This document shows, piece by piece, positions 1 through 13,420 of a DNA stretch of 64,000 nt; within the stretch, counting starts at the first letter, position 1; every line of letters starts with the position of its first letter. A program made the translations under genes and the position numbers. A model generated the notes under the pieces. It was given only the letters and a program-made list of their open reading frames with translations. It did not search any database and was not told the origin of the DNA. Location of the stretch: positions 5,691 through 69,690 of the forward strand of contig VZRG01000861.1 of the NCBI GenBank assembly GCA_013397435.1, in the 5' to 3' direction. This DNA is from Erythrocercus mccallii. Lineage: Eukaryota > Chordata > Aves > Passeriformes > Dicruridae.

Positions 1-2208
1 TCCATCCATCTGTCACAGCTAAACCCAGTATTTTACTATGAAAACAGGTATCTCCTTGTCCTGTCTTTACCATATTGACATCAGGACTCTGTGTAAGACT
101 CACAAGGCCTATTTCTCCTGGATTTACATTCAATACCCCTGCACTTCTTTCACCTGCCTTTAAAATTTTCTTCTTTCCTCTGCTTGTTTTGTAATAACAG
201 CATAAAGTTTTGAATGATGAAAGACGACTTAAATTTATAGTGACTGGTGATCCTGATAGCAAGTGCCAGGTGAACACTACAAACCTTCCTTGAATCCAGC
301 TTGTCTTTGATCCAGGCATGTGTGTACCCTTTCCACTCTCTGTGCCTCCAAATGTTCCTTCTTTGGTTTTGGGAATGTGTGGAGCAGCACTTTCGTTAAT
401 TGTGTGCTGAAGCCTGCGAACAAATTAGCATCTGTGCACAAAGGTGCTCCCCTGGCCACCCTGTCTGTGCTGCTACACTTAATTGGTATGAGCGTGGCAA
501 GGGAGAAGCCAGCAGGCAGGCACTGCATTTAGCTTCCCTCTTTCTTCCCCTCTCACTCAGAGATTCCTCTACATTATTTTTGATTCAGAGTCTCCAGACA
601 TCCTGTTTAATTTATGCTGCAACTTTTTTATTGTCCCCGGAAATGCATTTGCAAAGAAAAAAATCCATGCAGAGGATCTTTATGAGAGGGTGAGGGAAGC
701 TGCAAATGGCGATTATGCAGTGAGACAATCAGCATGAAGAGTGGCTAGTGCCTCTGAACAAAGAAGTTATCAGTAAAAAATGGCAGCTTTGATCAGTTTG
801 TGTTTTCACTTACCTCCATGAGAGGCTGTAACCCTTTAACTTCAAGTCAAGCCATCCAACTCTGTCTGCTCTTCCCTGAAAAGGACTATGTGGAAAAAAC
901 CTTTCTTCCCCTCCACCTCCCCATTTGAGGCATTTAGGATTAGCATGGCATCTCCAAGCTTATGCCTGGTATATCTTCCCCTCCTTCTGAGCCTGGGCTT
1001 TTGTCTTTGGCCTGTAACTGCTTTCCTCCTGTGCTTTGTCCTGCTCTCATTCACATACAGACCATGAAGAACCTGCACATCTTCAGTGTTTTCAAGGGAG
1101 TGTTCATGAAGGCACTGCTGTCCAGGGAATACACCCCAAGGAAACTGTCTAGAGCCCTGATCTGAGCCCTTCAGCACAATGAGAGGGAGCAGTTCTGTGC
1201 CCTTTGCCTTGGGTATAGGCAAAGCTGCAATCCAGAGGGAGAGCTTCTGCTGCCTGCACGGAAATGCAACAGCCTCCAGAGCTTGTGCTTCCTGTGGGGA
1301 TGAGGGGAGAGAAGTCTGCAGCCATCCCTCAGCCAGCATGTCCCCTAGTATGGCCTCTAGCTGGAAATCCTGCCACAGCAGGGGAACTTGGCACCCCACC
1401 TCTCACAGGGGTACAGCTGGCAGTGGCATGGCATCATCCTTTCCCAGCAGCACTGCTTTTACCGAGTCAGTGGCCCAGTAGCACATGGTGAGCCTTAGGA
1501 CTGCAGGAGGAGGGAGAAATTAGCATGCATGTCCCTGTGCCTCTTGGGACCACAGCATCCAGGTCTCATAATTCTCCCTTTCTCTGTGCTGTCCTGATGA
1601 CTCTATTGTTTCTCATCAGCTCTCAGTATGTTGATTTAATGTCTTCTGCCTTCCTGGGGCAGAAATAACACTTGTCCTTTCCCCTCATCTTGAAGATGAT
1701 GCTATGTAGCTGTGGAGAGTCCTTAAGAGTGCATTAGTGGCATTAATGGCAGCTCTGACCCATAACCATCTCTTACTTGTCTGGTCCAGACAAGAAGTTA
1801 ATTTTCCTAATCCTACAAACTGTAATGAAAAGATGAACAGGAGACCAGGGTTGTTTCCTGGGTAAAGCAGAGCTGTGATGCTCTCTGCAGAGGCATGGGT
1901 TCAGCTCCCCCTCAGTGCTCCCACTCAAGTATGTTGATGACAACCAGAAGAGTAGCTTTTGGTACTGTCAGAACAGTGCCAGTGGCCTGTTTGGCCACGT
2001 GTAAGTGAGCAGGACCTCCTCCAGGCACAAAATCCCTGGGAGGTGCAAGACTTTGGCTCCTCCATGCTGCCAGCTTTTCTGGTGCTGTGCATGTGCAAAG
2101 CAGGGAACACTGCCCAGGCACTCAGCAGAGAAAGAGACTGAGGGATACTGTGGTGTGCCTCAAGAGTGGCACAGGAACAGCAGGTTTAGTTTGTGCTGAA
2201 TGCATGAA

Positions 2209-2256
2209 CATGTGACTGTCCCAAGGCCACGCAATGTAACAGAGGAGTCATTCAAC
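2209..2256 (+). mobile_element. Possible MIR core remnant
   Basis: TGTGACTGTCCCAAGGCCAC, followed by GCAATGTAACAGAGGAGTCA, resembles the MIR segment tgacttgcccaaggtcacacagcaagt...agtggcagagccgggatt. Fewer than 50 nt are involved, so chance similarity is possible. Confidence 0.3.
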
Positions 2257-5200
2257 ACAAAGCTTCGGCTCACTTGAAATGCAGGGCTTGCTGGAAAACA
2301 CTGTCCCCAAGGTCACTGAAAGATATTGCTGGACTCAACAGCTCAACACCTCCCGTTGAGCTGTTCAGAAGGTAACAACAAGCTCATCTGAAATGTGGCC
2401 CGAGGCTTGCTGGGAAGCCAAGCTCTGGGCTGAGCAGTCTGCTCTGCCCAACACCCTGGGCCAGTGCTGACTGCAGCCTGCCTCCACCTGAGTGGACTTG
2501 CTTGTAAGGCAGCCCCGGGCTCCCTGCAAACCCAGGCCCCCTGTAAAACATTCATCAGTCCCAAACAGCCTGCAGCTGAGCCCAAGCTTAGCTTTGTGTC
2601 TTGCATGAAGTAAAAAGCCAAGAGTATTTTCCTTGGCTCCATGGCACCTCCTGGTCCTGTCATTGCCTCTGCTGTACACTGACAGTGCTGTTTGTTTACT
2701 CCTAGGGATCAGCCAGACAGGCAGTGGCATCTTGTCCTGATGTTTCTGAATCTACCTAAGCTTTCAGAAGTTTTTTGCTGAGGTGGTCCCAGATCCTCTC
2801 AGTTGCACCAGCTTCCCCTTCCCTCTCCCATTTCAGGGCAACTTGAGCCATGATTTTGTGTTGGTACTTGCATGGGGAACCCACTGTAGGAGCTGGAAGC
2901 TGGCTATTTCTGGGTTGGAAATTTTGTGACTGTAGAAGGCTGGAAAGCCAGGGCTCTGGCTCAGACAACAGCCACCCTGGTTCCCTGCCAAAAGCTCTTC
3001 CTTATCCCTGCCATTTAGGTTTCTCCCTGCTTGAAGAGGCAAGTGAGTTATGATCTTGAGGAACTGGCATGGGCACAGAGCCAGGGAAGACCAAGAGCAA
3101 GCAGACAAATGATGTGAGCTCTCAAAAGAGTAGGTCAAAGACAGGAGGACAGAGAAGAGGGAGGAAAATTCAGACATAGTCTTCTGCTGCAGTTCCTGAG
3201 GACGACAACTTCATTCCCAGAAATTAAAAGGTTAATTCCCTTGACAACACTTCCCCCTCCTTCCCAAAGTCTCAGAAATAATCAAAGTATTTAATTAATA
3301 TTGCACCAGTCCAAATAAGTACAATCATCTTCCAGGAGTATTTACATGTCAGGCTATAATTAGCAGCCTCCTTGGCACCAGCCCATGAGGTGACAGGTCA
3401 CAGTTTCCATTACATGCTGCATTTTTCCATATCATTGCTCATTCCTGAGTGACTATGAAATGAGTTAAGCAAACTCAGCAAAGATGGATTGAGTGAGCCA
3501 TGGTGGCAACCTGAAGAGGAGCAACTGATTTTTGTTGTCAGGAACTTGCTGACAATAATCAACACCTTAGTTAAATGATAATCTCCATTTTTTTTTAAAG
3601 CATGCTTTTCAAGTAGTCTGAGAAGTAGAATTTCAAGATTTCTCCATTTCCTAGTGATGATGAACCACTTCTACCTTGACTGAATTTCCTTCTCCTACTT
3701 AGGAGGGAAGTGCTTTGTCCATCCTACTGGATGATGTCTCTTGTTCCAACAGAGGCAGGTGGGTGAAAGAGTAGCTTCACTGAAAAAACCAAAATTGTTC
3801 TTGAATGCCTTTTACTCCTAGACCTTGCTGTTAGCCACTCAGACAAGACAGAACATGTAACAAGGCACAACGAAGCTTCAGACCAGAAATTAACTTCTAT
3901 CTGTGGAGAAAAGTTGTTGGGTTGTGATCAGAGCTGCAGGAGGTTGAGTCCTGGAGCACTGGCTTCTGCCATTGCATTTTCTGAGATTTTCCTGTTTTTA
4001 CTATAATTTTACTCAAAAAAGCTATTCATAAAGGATCAAAATAGATACATGCATAAATCTAGAAGAAAATATCAATGAGCAAATTCCCACCTTTTCTCTT
4101 ACAAAAATGTAAGCATTGTTGTTTTCTCACTCAGACATGTGTTGCCTACTTGCAAGGGCAACTGGATGAGAAAAGGCCCAGTGAAGTGGCACCAACACTA
4201 AGGAGTCCCCTGGTCTCCCTGGGTGCTTTTTGAACTTCTTCCTGGAGCTTCATCCCTACATAATGCACAAGGGTTTTGCAGAAATGGTGCCTTCTGGTTT
4301 GGTACCATGTCAGCTCCTCATTTAGGAGGCTCTCTGCTTGGATGTGAAGCTCCAAAGACCTTTTTTGCTTCTCACTGACCCACTCAGAAGTCCCAAGCTC
4401 CATTTTGGGTAGGAACGTGGATGCAGTATATTGGAGGGAGATGAGGGAAAGCACGGATGAAGCATTTAGGGTGCATGCAGATTTCAGGCTGATGCCCTGC
4501 CTGCCTGCTGTGAGGTGACCCCCACCTGTGACTGTCTTACAGCTGCAGCTGGACAAAGATGTGAACAAGTAAAAGTGCCTCCTCAGGCAAGAGGGATAAG
4601 GAAATATAAATCAGATGTTTTTGCAGTGAAGTTTCCTGATGAACGTCTTGTCTGGGCCTCCCCCTGATGCCTCACGCACGGCTGCTGCTCTGCTGGTCCT
4701 CTGTGCTGGCAGCAGTGGACTGCCCTTCATGCCTCGGAGCGTGCAGGGCTCAATTATGCACTTACATGTCTTCCTCAAAATTGGCACCATCTGGACCACC
4801 ACCTGAATGTCATTTTTTTCCTGCACAGCTTCTCACATGATTTGCCAGCTTGTGTTTGTGATTAGGAGGGGGGGATGTGTGTGAAAGGTGGTGAGATCTG
4901 GCACAGGTTTTTTGCATAAGCAGTGCCACCGACAGAACTTTTATTTAGGATTTAATTGATCTCTGCACCTCCTTGGAAACCTGTGCTACTTATTCAGAGG
5001 AGCTCTCTAAATCTGTGTCAACCTCCAACAGGGCTAAAAGTTTATTCTTCTAAAAGAATAAACACATTAATCATCCTAAGGATAACCTCAGAAATAATAA
5101 GCAGCTTTTTGTTTGAAATGCTTCCACAGGGAAGAGAGAGCATACCAGGACAGCACTTGGAGAGGCCAGTCCCAGTTGAGTGGTTCAGGTAGCATAGGCA

Positions 5201-7253
5201 CCCAAACGGCATCTACAGATCAGCTCTCACAAACTCCTCCAGGATACTCAGGTGAAACAAGTACCGTTCCATCACCTGCAACACAGCTCAACCTCTGATT
5301 ATACAAAAGTATCCACAATCACAATCTTCATTTTAGGAGTTTGCTGTATTCCAAGGACACAGACTCCTAAATTAAATTATGATTTCACAAATCTGACTAA
5401 TCCAGGTTGTTGGCCTGTTGCTGCAAAGTACATTCTTGTACCAATGCTGCCTCTACCACCAGCCAGTTTCACCAGCACAGGAAAGAAGGCCACTATTCAT
5501 AGAGCCTGTACTCAGGTGGTACCTACTGAGTACACAGTTCAGCCATACAGCACCCAATCATGACCTCTTTCTGGGGTGAACAACAGTAAGTACCTTGGTT
5601 CACAGGGTGTGAAATTATTTGCATACACCAGTTTAAAAAAAAAAAAAGCAGATGTTCTAATATTAAATATATTATTTATAGGGAAACTTGGAAAGTTCAG
5701 TGCCTGCTGCCTTCACAGAGGCCATGAGGAAATGAGTTGGTTGCAACCAATATATCACAAACTTCTAGGTAAAACGTCTTTGAAATCATGTTGTCTGACA
5801 GTGTATGTCAACCAAATAAGGGTTTTCAATGTTTTAGCATATGTAGACACACAGTCCTTGTCACTACACATGCCATCACTAGCCAGCTAACCCGAGAGTC
5901 ATGCCCTCTGCCTTCCTGGCATCAACGGCAGTGCAGCTGACATCATTGTGGAAGCCCTGCAAACACACAGGTGTTTTCTAAATACCTATGAGTGCTGATG
6001 GTCAAGGAGGGCTAGATGTTGCCTCGCCAGTGAAGCTCAAGGAAAACCAAGAGCCATGGAGAGTGGCACTACCTCCAGGTGGGGACTACTCATGTGAAAA
6101 CTGGGTGACACCTTCACTAGTATGGAGAGGAAGATTTGCCATTTTACTTCTGCCTCATGGTCAATACATTAAGAAACAGGAGAGGCAAGGGTTGGCTCCT
6201 CTTCTCGGAAGAAAAAAGCAGGTGCCTTGCTGGGGAGGGCTCATGAAAGAGCTTATAGAGGCTATGTGCACACTATAGAAACACTTCCATTCATATTTTC
6301 ACTGCAACATGCAATTGCAGAAAGTCCTTCAATATGCCCAGGGTAAGGGAAGCTTCCAGAAGAAATTTTGCCTCTACTGCTAAAGAAATTAACACTATTC
6401 TTTGTTCACTATTAACTCACAGCAGGCTTATATACTTTCAGTTTTGCGTAACTGATCACTCTGGTATACTGCTCCTTTCATTTTCCCAATCAGGGAGGCT
6501 GTGCCATTAGCCCTATTGTTTGCATCCTCCACATTTACAAGTTAGGTCCACTATGCAACAGCCAGGTTGTCTTTCTGGTAGCCTTCTTGTGGAGTCTCTG
6601 TAAAAGCTCTCCTAATTTACAAGTATATATATTTTAGAGATCAAGACAAAAATATATCTATTCCTAACTACAGGGAGGAGAAAGGCATATGCTCCTCTGT
6701 AGGGGAAGCTTAGGTTCACAGCTACACCACAGGTAAGTAGGGTAGGGCTGTAGGACTGTACTAACAAAAGGATTTGCCATGTTCTTTTGGGAACCAAGCA
6801 GGTCTAGGTCAGCCAGAAGAAGCTCTGTCAGAGAAGGGCCATGGGTGTCAGCCTTTTATTTGAAACTTAACTTGATCACAATGTCAAGAGCTCAGTGCTG
6901 GTTCAGCACAACACTAATTAAAACTGTATCTTACATCCCTTTAATGACTGATCTAACAAATGGGAGCAAGAATTGATCAGATACCCAAAGTCAGTTAGTT
7001 TGGGCTGTTCCAGTAAAACAGGAACAGTACATGCACATTGCTATGAAATAGCTTATAGTCAGGCACACAAACAGATTAGCACACGTGGAATTAACTCCGA
7101 AGAAACTTAAGGAAAACATGCTTTTGCTCAAAATGCTGAGAGAAGAGGTCCTTTTCTTTCTTAAGTGCCTATCCTAAGTTTGAGGATGAATGAATGGAAG
7201 ACAAGAGAAATTACTGAAATCCCTGATATTTTACTTGTTTTTAACAGACTGAA

Positions 7254-7324
7254 TTTTTTTTTTCTGTTTGTTTGGGTTTTTGTTTGTTTCTTCTTTGTTT
7301 TGTTTTGTTTTGTTTTTTTTTTTT
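7254..7324. repeat. T-rich low-complexity tract with (TTTTG)n
   Basis: Runs of T are interleaved with GTTTGTTTG and repeated TTTTG units, ending in a 12-T run. On the minus strand this is an A-rich tract. No adjacent retrotransposon body is recognised. Confidence 0.85.
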
Positions 7325-10300
7325 AAATAATGAACCACCTCTTTGATGAAGTCCAGGGGGCCAGCAATTGCTCTTTGCCATCTAGAAATTGAGTGCTGGA
7401 GTGGTGCCAACTTTCAAAGAAATGAAGTGCTAGCCAGTGGCAAGAAAATGCAGTTTGATTTATTCTAAACCTTTAAAGTGAGTGGTAGGCCTGTACATTA
7501 AACCCAGCAGCCTTTTAATTATGGATTGGCTATTTCTAGTAGCCTTAAGATACAATCATCTGTCCGAATGAAAAAACAGCTGGGTGGCAAGGCTGAAATA
7601 CAGGCTTGTTGATTTTGCCCAAACAAGGAGGCTCAACAACTTTCATGGAAGTTTTAGCTGCATAAATACTGTAGGCACCTGTCCTGCAGCTGGATACAGA
7701 CCTGTATATCACCTACATCTGGAGCACAGAGACTGACACTGACTACAGTTTTTCAGCAAATTCATAAACAATGATTTAGGTTGGACTGGGTTCACATCCC
7801 TTTCCTTTCCAGAAATATTTTGAATTAGAACTTGACTTAGAGGAATGCTTCTGCAAGGTAGAATTAAAACAAATATTAGAGAAAGATTGAGCAAACCCCA
7901 CTGTAAGAGTTGTATCCATATTCTTTGGTGGCACAGACAATACCAAGTGACCTGAATGTCCAAGAAGAACTAAACATTGTTCCTTGCACTTCAACTCTCC
8001 AGTGTCGGTAGGAAACTCTGTGAATGAGCTGCAGATTAACAATTTCCCTAGGAATAATTCTCTGGCAAGTAAATATTTGGCAATTATATTCAAATAGTGA
8101 ATAAATCTTAGAGATACTGCAATCTACTTGCGGGTAATTTGTTAACACCAGAAGAAATAGTTTGTCAAAAACATCTTTGCCCAGGAATGACAGGCTCATA
8201 GGCTAATAGAAATTAATTTTCCATCTCTAATATTGAGCACTACTTCTGCATGGTATCACAGACCCTGACAGTTCTTTGGCATGTGATGTTGATAACAACC
8301 AGTTGCAATTTGTGTTCGCTTTTAAATTTACAGTTTAGCCGAGGGGGTAAAAAAATGCTTCCGGTTGGAAGCAAATTCACCCCTTCACTGGGCCCACACA
8401 GACTCTGCACCATGCTTTGAAGTTCCTGTAAAATTGTGGAATTGGTGCATGGCCCCCACCTGACCAGGGGGGTCATCTGGTATGTGAGCTCTCAGGATGT
8501 GACTGAGGCAGGGACAGGTTGCCTCCAGCATGTTTGAGGTTAACACTTTGTGCTCTTGTGCTCTGACTGCAAAGTCTCCCCATCATCTCTGTTGTTAGCA
8601 GTAATGAGCCTACTATGGATGATGGTATCCCCTTCTGTGACAATCATCAATTGCATCCCTGATGGAAGTGGTATCTTAAGGCAAAGATCCTGTATTCCAG
8701 GCTGTTATCCAAGCATGCTGGAGAGGCAGGAGGTGATGGCCAAGATTGACACAAGAAGGAGCTCAGCATCCTCAAGGGAGCTAAAATGGTGAGAAGGCAG
8801 CAGGCCAGGAAGATTGAAAGGCTTTCTGAGCCACCAGCTCAACACCCGTGTCCTTGCTTCCTAGGATGGGGACAAAGTGGGAAGGAGACTGACTCACTGG
8901 GACTTCTTTCTCAACCTCCTCTCCCATGGGGATCTTCCATCAGCTGAAGTGCACTTCATATTTCTGCCCTGCTGAGGTGAAGTCTGCTGTACCAAGTCAA
9001 ACTCTGCTCCCTCTGCTGTATCTATTGCCAGCAGAGTGCAGTGGGTGCTCCTGTGGTCTTTCTGGGGAATGAGTAAACACAACAATTCCAAGTGCACCCC
9101 CACACAACTGCTCGGCTAGGATGAGTCACTAGGAGCAGGCTGGGAATCTCAGCAATGTCTGCCTGGCTGCAGTGCTTGTGCAGCACCAAGGGGAACACAC
9201 GGTATCTCCATGCCAGAGCTCCTGCCAGACACTATAGGAAAAAACACATTTGTCTTATTTAATGGGGAACATGTGCATGGAAAGTCCATGCAGACATTTC
9301 CACTGATTTTGGAAGCATATGCTTGTGTGAATGTATATGCAAGTATGATGATCAATACTTCACAGAGCAGTTTTATATAAAGCTTTCTCTTAACATGACT
9401 GCAGGATGGTTGTATTACATGCAAACAAAAAATCCCTGTGGATATTGCACAAGACTTTTCTCTGGAAAAATGTTTCCAGCAGTGATGTAGATGGTTTTAA
9501 CAGGTTTTATTGGAACTGTTTTCAGAAAGACCTTCACTCTGCAGCCAGGTGCACTAGTTGCTGTGAAGAGAAATGTGCAGGGTTTTGAAAATGTCATGTA
9601 TGTTGATAATAGAATTCTTTTCATATACTATGGATTTTACATTTTTAAAGCCTTTGATGATATGCCCATTCTGGACTGGGCACAACTGCTGACTCCTCTT
9701 GCAGTGTTGGGCATGACCCCTTTCTGATGGGAGTCAGCTCCCCTTTTCAGCTACTGTGACAGAATTGAAAATGCGCCCAACAGGAAAGCTAGAGTGGGTT
9801 TGGCATTGACTCTGTCTCCCCTTGGCAACTCTTGCTAGGGTAAATTTGCAACTGAAATTCCAAATTTGGCAAGAAAAGGAGGAACCATTTTCCTGGCAGC
9901 CCTCCACAGGTACTCAGGAGAGTGGATGGGGGGTGGTAGCCACAGAACAGATGGCAGTGTGGGATGAAGGTAGGTAAAGTGGTCAAAGATGTGCAATAAA
10001 TAGATTTAACAAATATGTTACATCACAACATGTGTGACACATGCATGCAGTTCTCCATGAAGAGCACAATGCCAGGGTTATACCTCACTTACACAAACGA
10101 CTGGGTAATTATGCCGTATGGACAAGCACAGGCCTTCTGTCTTCACATTACAATGTTTTTCCTGAGTGATCTTTTAAAGAAAGACAAAAGCAGCAAAATC
10201 GATAGCAGTCTTTGAGAAACTGCCATACGAGAAAAGCCTCAGCTGTTATAGTCTGAGGGGGGAAAAAGGCTGAAAAAAGACATGATAATCTACAAATATC

Positions 10301-13014
10301 TACACTTTTCATGATGGGGACTGGATGTTAATATAAAGTGCAATAAAGTCAAGACTATGCAAAAAATACATTAAGGGAAATACTTAGGGGAAAAAGATCT
10401 GTTGTGCTAAACACCTTTGCTATTTGTGGCCTACAGATGGCTCTCCCTGTTTTTAAACTTACTCAGAGATGACATTTTATGTTGTATATCAGACTACTTT
10501 TTTTCCTTGTAGTAAATGTTTCAAGTATGGAAAAATGTGTTCCTGAGGGCATCTGTTAAGGTCCCATCCATGGAGGTTTCAGAGGTGTGCCAGATAAAGC
10601 AACCTCAGTGAATATTCAGTAGGGAAAATCCTGCTGATTAAAGGGAGCAGTGCAAGATGAGCTGCCAGGTCTTTTATTATCTATGACTCCAGGACTATTG
10701 GTAGGGACGGGAGTTCTTGCATAAAAGCCTTTACTGGCTTTATTTATGCGAAGGCTGCTTCCAGGAAGAGGGAATCCATCATGTCAGAGATGAATGCAAA
10801 CACAGAGCTTTCTCTCTTGCCCTCTCTCTCCATTTGGACTGTCTTTTCATTTGACACAGAGACTGTGGTGTTCTGTGTATACTCTGCAACCTGATTTGCT
10901 TAAGACTCCCCAGAAACAAAGAGACAGTGAGGGCGGGATCACCTTAACACAGTGACTTGACTGTTTTCTGGGAACTGCTTACTGGGTCAGAAGAGAAAGT
11001 CAGGGAGGGAAGGCCAAGTCCCACAAGAGTGGGCTTCAGTGATGCCCTGACAGTCAGGCAGGGAGCCAAGGGAAGGATGCTGATCCAGGTCCCTCCACCT
11101 GCAGCCAGGCACATCTTTCCTGTTACCCATTAGAGACCTCAAAGCCCTGGCAGATGAGAAGAAAGGTCATCCCCCAACCACTGTTAGAGTGATGCAAAAT
11201 TAGCACCATATTCATTGTCAGTATTACCCCAGGTGATAAAGGGAAAACCCACACTACAAATTTAATTTCCTATTTTCCTAGCACTGCCCTCGACACTGCT
11301 TCCACATTTTAGAAGTCTGTTGTTTGCTGACAATTGTCTAATTAAAGGATGGCAGAAGGCAGCTAAGCTCTGCCCAGCTCTGGCTGTGAGGGCAGTTTTT
11401 CAGAGGGGAAGGCAGGGTGCACCAAAGGAGTTCAGCATCATGGCAGACTATCACTATATTCAGAGGCAGGTCATCACAGGAGGACAGGCATTTTTGTGTA
11501 GGGTACTACCTATACGAAATGCATGACATGCAGAAGCTCAGGAGTTTAGTTACAAGATAAAGCTTGCAGGTGTCCCATAGTGGATGACCCATCATACTAA
11601 GCACAGATATATTTTTTTCCCCATGTGTTGGATGTGGAAGCATATGTGCAGGGCTAGCTGAAGAAACTGGCAAGACAAACTTTCTTCAGACTGTGGAAAG
11701 CTCTAGTTAGCTCAAATTGCCCAGACCATGCCCCAAATCTGTCTGTGCCCCAGCATAGAGGATCTAACATATGGTATTGGGTATCAGCTGAGGGAAGGAT
11801 TTAAGGCCTTCCCTGCTATTGTCTGTATAAACAAATATGCAGCTGCACTGACAAACATAAAGAAAATGTCCCAGAGTTGCTAGCACAGCCTGGACACAGG
11901 ATGCAGGTAAATGCTACAAACTTGCTTTTGCCAAGGTGCTGCCACTGCCTGAGCTCAGGGTGCGCCACTTCAGCTCACAGCCCAAACTGCAGTGTGGGGT
12001 TGAGATCCAAAGCGGGGTGAGTCCAAACCACACGAGCACCCCCCTCACTCCACTTTTGCAATTTCAGAGCTCAGTAGCCTTGCATGTGGTGGCCCTTGAG
12101 GAGTGTTTCTTTTAGCGAAGAGACTGACTCTTCGGCCAGCATTTGTAGGAAAACGTTAGTTAGACAATCCCTTCATGAGTTGTACAGACCAGCCTCTGCA
12201 AGAGGGGGTCAGGGAAAACAAGAGTTAAGGGAAGGCAGCTGAGAACCGCAGATGCTGAAGCAAGAGGGTGTGAGGAAGATCCAGGGCAATGGTGATGTGG
12301 TGTGCTGGCAGCATGATGGGTGGAGGAGCACGGATGCTCTGATGAGCAGAGCTGCAGGATGGCTTGAAGGCAAACGCACAAAGCAAATAAGCCTGTCAAG
12401 CAAGACAAGGGACAGCACATTGCAACTCTCTGATTCCCAAGATATTAATGATGGACTCTGTGCGCACTAAGCACGGGGTCTAGTTGTGGAAAGTAACAAT
12501 TTCCCTGGCCTGTACTGGTCACTTCCTGCAAAACCAGCAAATGTTACACAAGCTGCAGAGGCGAAGGGCACACAGAAAACAGAGATGCTCCGAAGGATGT
12601 AAGCCCAGCAGCTCTGAGCTCCCCTGTAGGGTCACACTCAGGTCTGGGAAGCAGCACAACCCTCGAGCAGGGTCGCTGGCAGTCACACTCCTGGCTCTGC
12701 AGGTCGGCACGGCCTGACCTTGCTGGTGAGGAGGGCTTGGCTTGCAAACGCTGCTCGTCTCTGCGACCTTCAAAATCTGAGCGCCACAGGTCTTGTCTTC
12801 CTGTGAAGCAGCGCACCCGGCCTGTTGATGGGCAGCTTTCGGCTTATTTGGGAGGAGCAGAGCCATGCCTCGGGTGCTGGTGCCAGCGGCTGTGGAATGA
12901 GGGTCATTGAGCAGCACGGACGTCTACTGCAGCAAACCAGGTGCCTTTTGCAGTCCCTGGCATGGGACAGAGCTTCCAAGCTGGGCGTGCAGCCTTTGTT
13001 TGCGATGTTTGCTG

Positions 13015-13420
13015 CGGCTGGGCATGGTCCATGCGGCTGGATACGATGAGGCTCCTCGGGAAGGGTGAAGGCCGGCGGGGGGGAGCAGCCGCAGCCCCGG
13101 CGCGGGCCCTGCCCGCGGGGGGGAGCTGCGGCCCGGCCCGCTGCCTGCGGGCCCTGCCCGGGGGAGGCCTCGGCCCAAATCCTCAGCGGCTCTGTGCCTG
13201 TGCCAGGTCAGAAACACTCGGCGGCAGCGAGTCCGGCCCTGGCCCCGCTGCCCTTCCAGTGCGGGGGCCGCCCTGCGGGATGGTGCCCGTGTCCCCCCGT
13301 GCAGCACGGATCCACAGAGCCCACCTGCCCTCTGGAGCGCCCCTCCACGCACCGCCACTGTCCCGGCCCCCTCCACCCTCCCCGTGTCTCGCCCTCTGCC
13401 TGCAACGGGACGTGCAGAAG
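13015..13420. promoter_or_regulatory. CpG island downstream of RGS6
   Basis: A hand count gives about 37 CpG dinucleotides in 13021-13420, in a stretch of roughly 70% G+C. This contrasts sharply with the CpG-poor sequence on both sides. It includes two copies of GCGGGCCCTGCCCG-type sequence (near 13101 and 13147). No exon of a known gene starts here, and it lies about 6 kb beyond the predicted RGS6 3' end. It could be a promoter of an unannotated transcript or an enhancer-type island. The strand is unknown. Confidence 0.6.

Noticed and set aside
842..1399. 185-codon minus-strand open frame
   Set aside because: No recognisable motif, no splice context, and a non-ATG start is likely. Length alone is not convincing in 64 kb of vertebrate DNA.
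10540..10630. CR1-like phrase (CCATCCATGGAGGTTTC ... GATAAAGCAACCT)
   Set aside because: The resemblance to a CR1 3' UTR is short and lacks the terminal repeat, so it was not listed.
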